DNA of 64,000 nucleotides from Sabethes cyaneus (Eukaryota > Arthropoda > Insecta > Diptera > Culicidae). Both the position numbers and the translations under genes were made by a program. The notes below the pieces were generated by a model. The model had not been told where the DNA came from. It did not search any database and was given only the letters and a program-made list of their open reading frames with translations. This document shows, one piece after another, positions 1 through 11,528 of the stretch (position 1 is its first letter; each line of letters opens with the position of its first letter). The DNA is taken from contig NC_071355.1 of the NCBI RefSeq assembly GCF_943734655.1, positions 98,270,949 to 98,334,948 on the forward strand, in the 5' to 3' direction.

Positions 1-394
1 TGCTGAATTCTATATTTACCCTCTGAAGCCTCTTGACAATGCAAATGACCCTCCTATAGTTAATTGTACTGGTCAGAGGTACGAATGAGTCCTCGCCAGG
101 GACGGCTATAATATGGGATAGTGCTGGCAGCGAGGAATAAGTGGGTAAAGTAGATCAAGCTTTGAAGGAAGGGTAAACCTCAATACACGCAAGCACGCAT
201 AAAATTTAATAAGCATATCGCTCACTCAATAGCGATTATAGCAAAAAGAAATGCAGTGCAGGTCATACAGCAAACACCCGGGCGATTTTACAATAGATCA
301 ACTATACTGGTCGCAGTAATGAGTCCACACATGGAAAAAAAATGTTACGCAGGCCTCTCATAAGACGTAAGGCCAACTAAGTAAGTAAGTAAGG
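1..394. repeat. unassigned flank ending in a (TAAG)n tract
   Basis: No coding region is visible. The segment ends in four TAAG units (about 379-393), a tail typical of mosquito non-LTR elements, so part of it may be the 3' end of a different LINE or SINE. This is inference; no diagnostic motif is visible. Confidence 0.3.
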
Positions 395-1420
395 ATGAAT
401 TCTACGAAAGACTCGAGAGAACCTACGGAGAGTGCTCAAAACATAAAAACCTGACATAAAAATTATCATTGGAGATGCAAATGCGCAGATCGAGAGGGAA
501 GAATCCTTCCGTCTTCATCTGTCGACCTGTTCATCTGATAACGGCCTGAGGCTCATAAATTTTTTCGCGGCAGAAGCATGGCAATCTGTAGCACGTACTT
601 TCCACGACTGAATATTTGGAAACTTCACCTGGAAGCATCCAAATGGAGACTCTAGCTCTCATATCGATCATGTCTTGATTGTCGGTCGACACTTTTCCGA
701 TGTCATCGATTTGCGGTTTTCTCGCGGACCAAATATCGGCTTTGATCACTTACTCGTTGTGCGTAAGATTTGCACAAGGTTGTCAAACGCAGCGAAGCCT
801 CGCACTGAAAAGACGCTACGTTTCAACATCCAGCGGTTGATGGTAGAAGGTGTGGCAGCAGAATACGCCAGAGAGCTTGATCAACGAATCGCAGTACAGC
901 ATGAAGAAACGGAAGATATAAGTGGGTTGTGAAGGAATCTCCATGGTGCCATTGAAACAACTGCGCGAGAGGTGATAGGCATGACACGTGGAAGACACCG
1001 TTGCAGCAGATTGCCAGAGAGTGACAGATGAGAAGAACCAGACCAGGAGTCGAATCTTACTGCGATACTGCGAAAGATATAGAGAGGCTAGAACTGTGGA
1101 AAAAAGAACCCACCGTCTAAAAAAACGTGAGTACGAGGAGCACGTGCTCGCCGGCCCAGAGGAGAGATTCGCCAACAACGACGTACGGGGTTTCTACAAA
1201 ACGGTGAGGTGCAGAAATTTTGCCATGCCCGTGATGTTCAATGCGTATAGTGAGGGCAACCTGGTTACTGACGAAACGGGGGTGCAACATTGCCTTGGAA
1301 GGTACAATACATAGAGCAAATGTGGAAAGGAACGAGATTATCATCAGGATCAGGGCTTCGACCGATCCTTTTTGTCTACCGCAGTTACACCAACGCGCAT
1401 TCAAGTTCATATCGTCCGTT
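395..1420 (+). pseudogene. RTE-like LINE remnant, endonuclease and linker part
   Basis: Conceptual translation over several frames gives the C-terminal half of an apurinic-like endonuclease: GDANAQIERE near 474-503, the LIIDHVLIVGRHFSDV-type segment near 660-705, and a D-H pair near 742 (FDHLLVV). The linker to the reverse transcriptase follows (RFNIQRL, then YREARTVEKRTHRLKKREYE near 1075-1135). These are hallmarks of insect endonuclease-RT ORFs often labelled craniofacial development protein 2-like. Stops and frameshifts interrupt the frame repeatedly, so the copy is dead. The catalytic RT part is missing and a later piece resumes at about 2058. The RTE clade label rests on family resemblance only. 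Confidence 0.7.
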
Positions 1421-2057
1421 TAGAGGTGGAATACGGACGCTATGCATAACACAACTGGCAGTTTGCTCAGTCAAACGCCGATTGCACGCCGCAGAACGAA
1501 CGCGTTCTAAAACTTTTTGACATTTTCGTTTCGATCAAGTTGCCTTTACCGTTTGGAGCAGCGAATGACTGCAAAACAGTCAAATGACTGGCAATCACCA
1601 CGCTAACGAAAAGCAACCGCACAATCGTATGATTCAATACTACAAAAAAACAACCACTACATGTGCATGGAAGAAGTCGGTCGGACTCCGTCCAATACAA
1701 ACGAATATTTTGCTTGCGTCGGACCGACGTCCGGGTGACAAACTATTACTGTGAGCAGCCGATTTGGAGACAAAAAGAGAAACGAAAAAATACGTCACCG
1801 TATGCTTCCAGTCAGTTTGCAGTTTATATTCTCAAAGCGCAAAGCAAAACGGGAGATCGACTGTTTGCTTTTGCTGAGATGCCGCATGAATTGTAAGACG
1901 GCAGCAGCGCAAGCGGCGGATTGATTGGATTCAAAAAACAGTCAAATGATCGTTCAAAAAGCGGAGTTTGAATGCAGAAAGTTCGCATTCACGGCAGGCA
2001 CATTCAACTTGCGATCCCTTTTCAAGACCTGATCAGGATATCTCACATACTTCTTGC
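1421..2057. other. unassigned insertion between two LINE pieces
   Basis: LINE similarity stops near 1420 and resumes near 2058. The roughly 640 bases between have no convincing coding region. They hold two short related words (AACAGTCAAATGA near 1576 and near 1939) but no clear terminal inverted repeats. This is either a decayed insertion or diverged LINE sequence that I cannot read. Confidence 0.3.
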
Positions 2058-2665
2058 TTTGTAGGATGACGTTGATATCATCGGAATCAAGCGTATAGCA
2101 GTGGAAGAAACCTTTAGGGCTTTTAAACGGGAAGCAGCTAGATTGGGACTTACCGTTAGCATAGGAAAAACAAAATACACAGTTGTTGGCAGGGAACGTG
2201 GTAGTTCAAATGGTGTTGGTGCCAAGGCGGAGCTGGATGGAGAACAATATTAAGTGGTGAATTAATTCATATACCTTGGTACACTCGTGACATGTGACAA
2301 CGATGTAAGCCGCGAATCGGACTTTCTACAGATTACGTAGCCAGTCGAAGTTCCGTAGTTTGCAAATTCGCACAAAACTGGCGCTCTACACAACACTAAG
2401 CCTTCCGTGGCCCTTTACGGACATGAATCAAGGACGCTAAAGGAAGCTGATCAATAAGTGTTTAGGGTTTTTGAATGTAAAATTCTGCGATCAATGGAAA
2501 ATGGTGACAAAATGGAAAATTGAGTGAGGCGCAGACGCATGAACCCGGAGCTAGATTAAATATGCTGATATAGTGAAGGTAGTACAAAGTGGCAGACTGT
2601 GGTGGGTTGGGCATGTGGCCAGAATGCCCGAAAAGAATTGTTGCAAAACACTCAGAATACATAAA
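2058..2665 (+). pseudogene. RTE-like LINE remnant, C-terminal part
   Basis: The plus strand translates to the end of the same LINE type as 395-1420: AVEETFRAFKREAARLGL, then GKTKYTVVGRER, FIYLGTLVTCDND, ALYGHES and a final VGHVARMPEKN-like WxGHVxRM block. This C-terminal signature recurs at 37045-37500 and 55500-55795 in this window. In-frame stops lie after the GEQY and EADQ segments. The RT catalytic core is absent, so only a 3' stub remains. Confidence 0.7.
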
Positions 2666-3417
2666 ATATATATACAGAAAAATAAAGTATACGATTTACA
2701 GTATTAATAATTTTTTAATCAACCCTAGACGTTCATATGATAATTTTAGAACATTTTAGATTCAAAAATCATATTCTGCGATCCAAAATTACCTTTAGGT
2801 GGCATTTTCAGCATCTTTGGACAACTTTTTTATTTTTGTCCAGCTTTTGTATGAAGAGGATCCACTGTGCGTCCCCATCAAATAAAGTAAAGTAGGTACG
2901 TGCATTTTTACCAGAAACTGATCAACGTATTTGAACAAACTTTTCTTGCTAGAAGTTTGGATAAAACTATTAAAAATGTTGAGATTTGTAAACCAGAGAA
3001 CCAGAGGGTTCTGGTTCGTTGAGAAAAAAGAAAAAGAAGAAATCACGTTTGTTGAAAAACTAAAGTATTGTTTTCTTTTTCTGTTTGTGTTTTGTGTACA
3101 ACGTTCAAAGTTATAGCAAGTTATAATTTTTTTTCTAAATTTCTACTTGTATAATCGTTTTTCATCCACTTCCCGTGGTTGGATCATTAAAAAAAATAAT
3201 ACAAAAATAAACAGAAAAGACCGTAGAATTAAAATCTGGAATAAATAATAACGATTCTTTCAAAAACGTTGGTCATTTATATTCTCTTAAAGAGATAAAT
3301 ATCAAAATATACATTAACAGTAAATTATTAGCTGTAAAATTTCGCTACTTTTTACTAACCTTTTTACAACTTTTAACGGGATGGGTGGCATCGGCTTCTT
3401 CAAATCTAAAATTTATA
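2666..3417. other. AT-rich intergenic DNA
   Basis: I see no coding region, RNA gene or clear repeat. The only pattern is a local direct repeat around ACCAGAG near 2990-3012. Confidence 0.5.
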
Positions 3418-3847
3418 CAGTAATACCTCGATATAAAGCAACCTCGATTCAAAGCAACTTCGAAATAACGTAACTCGATATAAGATAACTTTTACCTCGA
3501 TATAACGTAATAACGTATTAACTTTCATTGTGGTGTTATCTCGTATTGCTACTGTGCGATAATTATTTCTATTTCTGAAATGTTTTAAATTATATTATAA
3601 TACAATTTCATTGTATAGATTTTCAAATTTCAATTACCAAATCTTTACACACCCTTCGCTTCTTAACATTTCTTAATGAATATTTCAAACTACAAGACCA
3701 ATCATCGTGAAACTTAAAAGTTAACGGTTTGAAAGGCTTCCCTTTCATTTGCCATCAATTTCGTTCGAATAGGAATAAATTTCGTTTTTGCTTCGATATA
3801 ACGTAACGAAAATAAAAATAAAGTTGCTTCATATCGAGGTATTACTG
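3418..3847. mobile_element. pogo/Tigger-like MITE, 430 bp
   Basis: The left end reads CAGTAATACCTCGATATAAA and the right end is its inverted match (reverse complement of 3828-3847). Both are flanked by TA (3416-3417 and 3848-3849), the duplication expected of Tc1/mariner and pogo elements. The CTCGATATAA core is repeated several times inside both ends. There is no transposase ORF, so the element is nonautonomous. The CAGTA start and TA target fit pogo/Tigger; that assignment is inferred from the termini alone. Confidence 0.8.
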
Positions 3848-4196
3848 TATTTAAAATTTAAAATTTAGATTGCGGAAGCTGCGTTTTACAGAAAAGCTAT
3901 GCCCTTTGCTTTTAACATCACTAAAAACAAGAAAGTTTAAAATATACTATTGTTACAAAGTACGAACTTAATTTTTTAGTCGTCAACATTCAACATTCCT
4001 GATAGCATTTTTTCCAGCTGTAACGAATTGGAGACCATGCAACTAATTCTTTTTAAATATGGTGGTACATCTCACATCAAGAAGTACATAAAATATCTTG
4101 TATTCAATCCAGCAAGAGCATTGGAATGAATTTCAACAATCACATCTATTGTAGTTCCATCTCTGTAATTGATCTGAACTAGTGAAGTTGTACATA

Positions 4197-5175
4197 CAGT
4201 AATGTTCCGATCTTGTCAGCTCCCGATTTGTCTATCCCGGATTTTGTCTACCCCTGATTTTATCAGCTTTTTATCCCGATTTTGTTAGCCTGTAAATTTT
4301 GTTTAACTTTTGTGCTTTCAAACATGATTTATAAAACTTTTCAGCCTGCTTGAAACTATTCTGCTTCTCTGGGGAGAGTTTTTGAATAAAATGATGCCTT
4401 CTTGCAAGTAATTCGGAGTCAATATTAAGGATTTTTTTACAGTAAAAGTTCTATAGTTCCTAAACAAGCAAAGATAGAGGTATACTATATTCAGCAATGT
4501 TGTGTATTTTTACTATTTGTACAACTTCGTAAAACAGGCAAAAGTCATACAACAACTATAAAAACAGCTAAAATAGAAAAACTGATTTTAACAATTTTTC
4601 ATTTATGAGAAATAAGATTTTTCTATCTTTGGTGAAGAGATAGAAGCTTACTCTCTTCAGCAAAATTTCTTGTAATAATATACTGTAAAACTTTATAGAA
4701 CACATCAATGTGTTATATTGATGATGATGATAGTTTTATTAAGGACCTTGTAACTTTGAGTCATTCGGGTCCATGAATATGTTATATTGTGTTATATTGA
4801 AACTGAAGAAAATTAAATTTTTCATTGCACTTTTAGGGGGATTAATCAAAATTTGAATTCCGCTGGATGATAGAACTTTTAATTTTAAGAAAGTCTTCCA
4901 AAGGTTCCATAAACCTAAAACCAAGTTTTCCCGCTCAAAGCTAATGCGCACCAAAAAAGGTTCTGGACCAGTGTGCTGTGCCCGGTTCATTGAGCTTTCG
5001 GTTGACCAATTGAGGGTTAAAATTTAATTTTTAGTAGAAGTATTCGATATTGCAAGGTCTTAAGTCTTGAATTTTGAAAAAATGTCCGAAAAAAAATTCC
5101 CGATTTGGTCAGTATTTGTCCCCATTTTGTCAGCCCAAAATTCAACATGAGGCTGACAAAATCGGAACATTACTG
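4197..5175. mobile_element. TA-flanked nonautonomous element, 979 bp
   Basis: The termini are CAGTAATGTTCCGAT at 4197 and its inverted match ending at 5175, with TA on both sides (4195-4196, 5176-5177). The inverted repeat continues through a TTGTCAGC word. Just inside the left end are degenerate tandem copies of a TTGTC(A/T)GCC-CCGATTT theme (4210-4290). The interior is AT-rich and noncoding. Start sequence and TA target place it with Tc1/mariner-pogo type elements. Confidence 0.75.
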
Positions 5176-5177
5176 TA

Positions 5178-7065
5178 GTTGTAACCGCTTAAAAAGCTTA
5201 CTATTTCACTTCGACATGTGGCACAATCCCGTAGTATTTACGCACGAGGAGCCTCTATTATCATTCCGTTATTCCGATACACTTTGTGTACAGAATCGAA
5301 TGTTCTACGTTTCCGATAAATATGTTGGAATACATCTAACCTTAAAAAAATTCCACTAACGTTCAAGAATCCATAAACATTTAAGTGAGGGATAGGTATT
5401 GAGAAGCAGCTATGCAATACGAAAAACTAAAATCCTTGTCGATTTAGTTCACAACATATAATATTGGTAAACAATGGAATTTTCTATTGCTTTGCGTGGG
5501 GAGATGATGCAATCGTCAGCACGTAAACAACGCGCATATTCACAAAACAACATGCATATTCAGTCCCAGTAGCAAAGGTACGACGATGCTAGTTCGCAGA
5601 AAGACAGCAGCCTTACACTGTTATGTTGTTATGCATCGGACATTTTTTTATTACAATTATATTTGACATTTTAAGGTAAACAGATTTAAAATTTATACGG
5701 AGCTTGCGCCTAAACAAACAACAAACAAAAGTCCTTGGTTTATTGTGAATATTTTGTGTTTCAATTAAAACAGTGGTTTAATCGACAAAAAATACCACTA
5801 TATGTAATTAAAACCTATGCATTTGCTAAATTAGAAAGATTCCAATTTAAGAGAATAATTCTGTACGAATTACAAACGACAAAAAAATCTGTATCCGTAT
5901 ATTGCAAAGCACACAATATGTCGAATTGTTACATTTCGAATCATCTGTTAAACTAACAGTTAAATTTATAAGGATAACGCACCATTTCCACCTTTTATTC
6001 TAAGAACTTTTTACGATAAGCGTCACTTTCTGTCGCACAAACACAAAATGAGGTAAACAACCTGGCTTCTAACGAGTTACAACATAAATCACATCCTGCA
6101 AACGGCCAACGTTATTGCACGGGTATAATTCTCACTTAGCTAAAATCACCTTGCCAAACATGATGGAGAGTCTCACCAACTGATTTTGCTTCCGAAACTT
6201 GTCGCCGAGATAAAAACTGTCCACTCGTACCAGCAAAACGCTGGGCAGATTGTTTCTTTGGTATAAGATAAAATCTTGTGGGACGGTCTTATAAATACAG
6301 TTTGCAACGTGGAAACGTTCTGGGGAGGACCTGGCGAAGACTATAGAAGGAAAAAGTCGACTCCGAGATATGTTACAATTTTCTTTCGCGCCCATCTCGG
6401 TGCTGTCACCATGCCTCTCCTCCCACCATGTTCACCACTCGTTGGAAAACCAAGCATAGGAAACAACGGGGTTGACGGATATATCACATTTCTTTCATTA
6501 GATTGCTATTTTGATTTCATCACTCTAACTGCCGCGAGTGTGACAATGAAGTTTTTAATAACGATTAAATCCCAATCGAGCGTTTTGTGTCGTAAATGGT
6601 GCATCCTTTTTCAGTTTTTTTTTAAACATGCTTATATAACTGTTTTAATTATGATTGTTGCTTTTGCATTATCAATATTATTGCAAATGTGCAATGATCA
6701 TTTATCGTAATACTGATAGTTTTATTATATTTAAAACTGATAATAGGCAACTTACGAACTTCAAAAATTGTGCTGGAACGCAAAAAAGTGATCATAAAAA
6801 TACAAAAATACTGTGAATCTATGTAATTCTTCCCCATCGTGTTTATGAAAAAATGGTAATCTTATTTTTATGTTCAGTTATTAACAAAGTGGTCAATTAT
6901 TGCGGTTGTACTCCACTACTCCCTACAGGTTTGACATACAGCCCCTAGCAGCCGGCTGCCACACAACAGGTTCTGTGTCTACGAACGAGATCAATTGCAT
7001 TAAATTGCGCTCGTCGTCTACGCGGACATTTTTACCGGCGGCCACGGGTTACCTGTTCGACTGTG
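5178..7065. other. intergenic, with one GC-richer patch at 6130-6480
   Basis: No recognised gene. Most of it is AT-rich. The patch at about 6130-6480 is clearly richer in G+C and is open on both strands: a minus-strand frame of 88 codons (6132-6395) and a plus-strand frame covering 6276-6710. Neither matches a family I know. It lies downstream of the possible minus-strand promoter at 7066-7270 and could be an exon of that transcript, but no splice site decides it. Confidence 0.35.
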
Positions 7066-7270
7066 AATGAAAATACTTACACCCGGAGGCTGGGATGTGC
7101 TGCGGAGAGGTTGGATGGCAAGCCGGTGGACACTGAACAGCTGATAGGTTTCAGAGTTCAATTTACTCTCCCCGGTTGATTGCTGCAACTTTGAACTACC
7201 GCGCGCAGGCAAACTTAATCCTAAGACTAAAAAGGGCTTCAGTCTGCACAGTCTTTACGCTACGCTTATA
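7066..7270 (-). promoter_or_regulatory. possible minus-strand promoter and untranslated first exon
   Basis: Read on the minus strand, a TATAAG box at 7270-7265 is followed about 25 bases later by a GTGCAGACTGAA initiator-like region (7249-7238). A GC-richer stretch follows and ends in a strong splice donor, GGT then GTAAGTATT, near 7074-7066. There is no ATG in the exon, so it would be 5' UTR. The spacing of TATA, initiator and donor is what an insect RNA polymerase II first exon looks like. I cannot identify the gene, and chance occurrence is possible. Confidence 0.3.
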
Positions 7271-8671
7271 TGGCGGTCTAGTCAGGGAGAATGTACCGAA
7301 AGAGCAATCAACTGGCTAAAAACTAGTTTAATTAAATCACGTTTCCATGCATTCTAGATAATACTTCAATGAAGTAAACATTCAAACATATGCGTGGACA
7401 CAAACTGAGGAGCGTGTTCAATAAATCATGAAACAAATCGGATCGATGGCAAACTGCAAACAAACGCGAACATATCTTAGAGAAAGAGCTACGGGGACTG
7501 TCATTATCTCTGACAAGCCAAACGAGCAGTTCACCGAGAGCTTAATGATTGCGGTCTTACATAACATGGATTATGATCTAGTTCTGACTAATCGAATTTC
7601 AAATCAACAGAATACGTTTTATCTAACACCGACTAAATATAGCACCGTAACATTTACCCATGAAATATTGTTCTAACTGTGTGTTATGCTAGCAGAAGTT
7701 TTAGATTCAACGAATCCAGTAGTAGCCAAATTCACAGCAAGCATTTTTGCTTCTTTCAATTTTTCACTCACTGGTATTAAATCAAGTTTTATACGATGTA
7801 TTCGATTGTGCTACAACAATACCGTTTTAGTTAAATAAAATTTGAAAATATCTAAAATTACGGAAGATTCCATTCGCCTTGGTTGTTAGCTTTTACTATA
7901 CAAGCAAAGCAGTGTTTTAAAGGAAAAAGTGTATTAAAAAATTCTATTAAATATCGATGCTTCGTGTAATTTTTACGCAAGCAAGCTATAAATGCATCAC
8001 ACTATTTTTAATCATGAAGATACCGACGTGACAGTATCTATCGAGTACATCTATTGAGAGCATTTAAGAACGACAAGCAAATAAAAGATAATTCCAAAAA
8101 TAAGTTTAAGGCTGGTTGCACAATTAATTGAAAGTGAAAATGAGTCGATATTAATTAAGCTGTTATTCGCATTCGTAAATAAATAAAATATCAATCCGGT
8201 CACAGTTTGAATCATTAGCGAGAATTACTTTGTAACGTCACGTAAACCAGACCTTTGCTAACGCTGTGTTGTTTTTACCTATTCTGGTCGAATTTCGACA
8301 CTCTAACCGCGACACCGGTGGTGCTGCGAGAATAGAAAAATAAGAGCGATGGACGCACTCTAATTAACCGCTTACTAGAGCTATTGCCATTTAGAGCTAG
8401 TTGACGCATGGGACCGCCACAAGTGGTTTGGGACGGTTGACCATACCCACCTCCTGATTGGATACAATGACTTTAAACTTGCTTCGTTCTTGGATCTTGA
8501 TTGGCTAAAGAGTGCTTTTCAGATTAGATATGCGCAAGTAGTAAAATGTTAATTACAAACTATCTTTTCGTATCATTTGTACAGTACAGATTGCAAGCCG
8601 TTACTCATTTTTAGGATTATTTCACAAAAAAAGTTATAAAAATATATTTTACAAATAACAATATGTATTTA
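7271..8671. other. intergenic, unassigned
   Basis: No coding region or recognisable repeat stands out. The stretch at 8210-8500 is less AT-rich than its surroundings and would be the place to look for regulatory sequence, but nothing specific can be named. Confidence 0.4.
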
Positions 8672-9510
8672 ATTAATAAAAATTCAAAACAACACATATA
8701 ATTCTCGCTGACACGGGGTCTCCAAATATTGGAACTTTCGCACTTGATTGGTTGAAAATGGTTAAAAAATAATTAAACTTTTAATACCTCGAAATAGTGG
8801 ACCCCTCGTTCGCCAAGAGGCCCGAAAGATTTAAAAAAAGTTTAATTTTAAGCGAACCTTGAGATCTACATAATGTAGAATCCCCAAAATTTGCAGTGAA
8901 ACAACTAACAAATGGCATAGTAAAGAAGAACAGGGAACTCAAATAAATTTTTGGCGACCATCTTGGATTTGGTCGCCATGTTGGATTTTAAAATCGCTGT
9001 TTCGCCATGAGCCTCCCAACCGATTTTCATCTTAAGACCACTATTGGAATGTTACAAGAAACATTGATAAAATTAGGTGTGCATGGGCATTAACTAAGTG
9101 AAACAACCAATTATCTGTAGCAAAGTTTATAATTTTCATATACCTAATAATTGTGACATTTTCAAAATTTGCTATGAAATAAACGATAAACGACACGGTT
9201 TTGTAATGAGGAAGGATAGGGTTTTTAAATGAAGTCAAAAAATTGACGCGCATTGCGGATTTGGTCGCCATATTGGATTTTATTAAAAAAAATCCGCTTT
9301 CGCTGTGAGTCCCCCAACCAATTTTCATTTTAAGATCACCATTGGAAACCTGAGGAAAAATACGAAGGAAGCTGAGGAAAAATGTTTCGAGGTATTAAAC
9401 GTGCAATTCCTATTTTTTAACCAATTTCAATCAAACAAGCGCAAAAGTTCCAATATTTGAAGACCTCGTGTCAGTGAGAATTATTTGTGTTGTTTTGAAT
9501 TTTTATTATT
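8672..9510. repeat. inverted-repeat element with internal direct repeat
   Basis: An arm at about 8672-8800 (AATAAAAATTCAAAACAACA, then TCTC(G/A)CTGACACG and CAAATATTGGAACTTT) is matched in reverse at about 9385-9510. Inside, a segment containing GGATTTGGTCGCCAT occurs twice in direct orientation (about 8966-9048 and 9256-9346). No coding region is present. This is the architecture of a foldback or nonautonomous DNA element. Exact ends and target duplication are not clear. Confidence 0.6.
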
Positions 9511-10060
9511 GGCCCCGTTTCAGTGAGAATTACTCGCATAATTACTTGTTATTTAATTCTGATAGACGCGTTTTTAATGTAATTTTTCATTCAGTTTATT
9601 GAGCGCCAAGAGTTTTTTTTCTGTATGTCAAAAGGGTAATGGGTTAAAAGGCCACTGCGACAGACCTAATAGTTGTCTCTTGTAACAGGGCCACGAGTTG
9701 AATCACCCGGTTGCAACGACACATCCTCTAGTGATTATCCGTGTGTGATCAGTGATATCGCGTAACTAATAGGGCAACATACAGTCAACACTCGATGGGT
9801 GGCACACGATTGCATGCTAATTATCGAGCGATATTCAGTAAACTAACCAGATCTGACTTGAACGAAACGTTATTCAAGAAAAGTACTGACGTAGGAATAC
9901 GTCTTTGTTTACTATACTGGGACTGGGTAGCACTTTGTGAAAACGAAAACGTTACACTTCTAACGTTTGAATGAAAGATTTCAAATTGTAATAACTTCTG
10001 AACTACTGTGTGAAACTGAACAATTTATATGTCGTTGGATAGATAAAATTACCAGGGGGG
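9511..10060. other. intergenic, unassigned
   Basis: No coding region or repeat is recognised. A copy of the TCAGTGAGAATTA word from the neighbouring inverted repeat recurs at 9521-9533. Confidence 0.4.
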
Positions 10061-10640
10061 GGCTAAGAGAGCAATTTTAAGGAGGGCGTAAGGGGGGGGG
10101 GCTCTTATACAAATGAAACACAAATTTCCTCAAAACTCGAGAACTAATCAAGCAAATGGAACCAAATTTGGCATATGGAGGTTTCAGAAGGCAGGATTTT
10201 TTTCTATAGTGTACTGAGACCCTTTTTCTTTCTAAGAGGGGGGCTCCCATGCAAATGAAATACAAATTTCCTCATAACTCTAGAACTAATCGAGCAAATG
10301 AAACCAAATTTGGCATGTGGTGGTTTCAGAAGGCAAGAATTTTTTCTATGGTGAATTGAGACCCCTCCCCACTTTAAGAGGGGGGCTCACATACAAATAA
10401 TATACAAATTTCCTCATAACTCGAGAAATAATCAAGCAAAAGGAACCAAATTTGGCATGTGGGAGATTTTTGGAGGTAAGACTTTTTTCTATGGTGCACA
10501 GAGACCCCTTCTTCTTCTAAGAGGGGAGGCTCCCCTACAAATGAAACACAAATTTCCTCATAATTCGAGAACTAATCAAGCAAATGGAACCAAATTTGGC
10601 ATGGGGGGGTTATTGTAGGCATGAATTTATTTATGATGGT
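10061..10640. repeat. tandem array of ~142-bp units, four copies
   Basis: Units are phased by a G-run followed by GCTC at about 10101, 10243, 10385 and 10529 (steps 142, 142, 144). Each carries CACAAATTTCCTCA, GAACTAATC(A/G)AGCAAATG and ACCAAATTTGGCAT. The unit start is G-rich and length-variable. No coding function is seen. This is a minisatellite-like dispersed repeat. Confidence 0.8.
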
Positions 10641-11437
10641 TTGAGGATAAGGACTCTCATACCAATAAAACAGATTATTGAAACATGTTAAACTACGCAT
10701 AATCATATTCAATACAATAATCTGTGGGCTGGTCATTCATTACCATTTCAACCTTTATGATGCACACAAGTGATTTTTAAAAGAAATCTCTATGTCCCAT
10801 TTGTTGTAGGCCTTGTACTTATGAACCCCCTGTCCACGTATTTTCAAAGCGACCATTGCATTCAATAAAGAATTGAATTTGAATATTTCGCTCTTCTCTT
10901 TTAAATATTCAATTTAACAATGGCACTAACAGATTCCTATAAACATACATGTACCAGAAATGCAGTTTACATTAGTCCTTGATCTAATGATCTGATATAG
11001 TCCTACGTCACCCTTTCGTACAACCCTTAGGGCTGTATACCTTGTAGTTTCTTGTTAACATTATAACAGTACATCATGCCGCCCACTGCAATGGTGTGCA
11101 AGAGAAGGAATGACATTTGTAAACTTTTCAATATTGAAAAATACTTTTATATACTCGTGAGTTGGCTGCGGGACGGCAGCAGAGTAGTCAGTTAACCATT
11201 GAGTAAATTTTACAGAAGCCAGAAACGCCGAAAAAACTGTAAAACAAATTTCATTCCACTATTCTGTCTAAACCAAATGCTCCAATGCGTAGAAGTTAAA
11301 GCGATTTAACATAAGAATACACAAAAACCTAATTTTTAACAGAAACAGAATCATTTTTTGTCATTAATGATCATCGATCGCGATGGTTCTTTATATAATT
11401 TTCTACTATACCAAAAAATCAGTTTACCACAGGATGG
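10641..11437. other. intergenic, unassigned
   Basis: AT-rich DNA. The longer open frames lack any recognisable domain and no inverted repeat was noted. Confidence 0.4.
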
Positions 11438-11441
11438 TTAA

Positions 11442-11524
11442 GGTGAAACGGTGCTGAATCCAACATGGCCGGACATCCTCACAAGGATGCCATTTTTCCG
11501 GCCATGTTGGGATGCAGTATCACC
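11442..11524. mobile_element. 83-bp hairpin MITE flanked by TTAA
   Basis: The left end starts GGTGAAACGGTGCTGAATCC and the right end is an inverted match, with a shared CAACATGGCCGG core, so nearly the whole element is a hairpin. TTAA flanks both ends (11438-11441 and 11525-11528), as expected for piggyBac- or Kolobok-type transposition. There is no coding capacity. Confidence 0.75.
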
Positions 11525-11528
11525 TTAA

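Noticed and set aside
6276..6710. 144-codon plus-strand frame
   Set aside because: Begins at a TTG, runs from a GC patch into AT-rich DNA, shows no domain, and competes with an open minus-strand frame.
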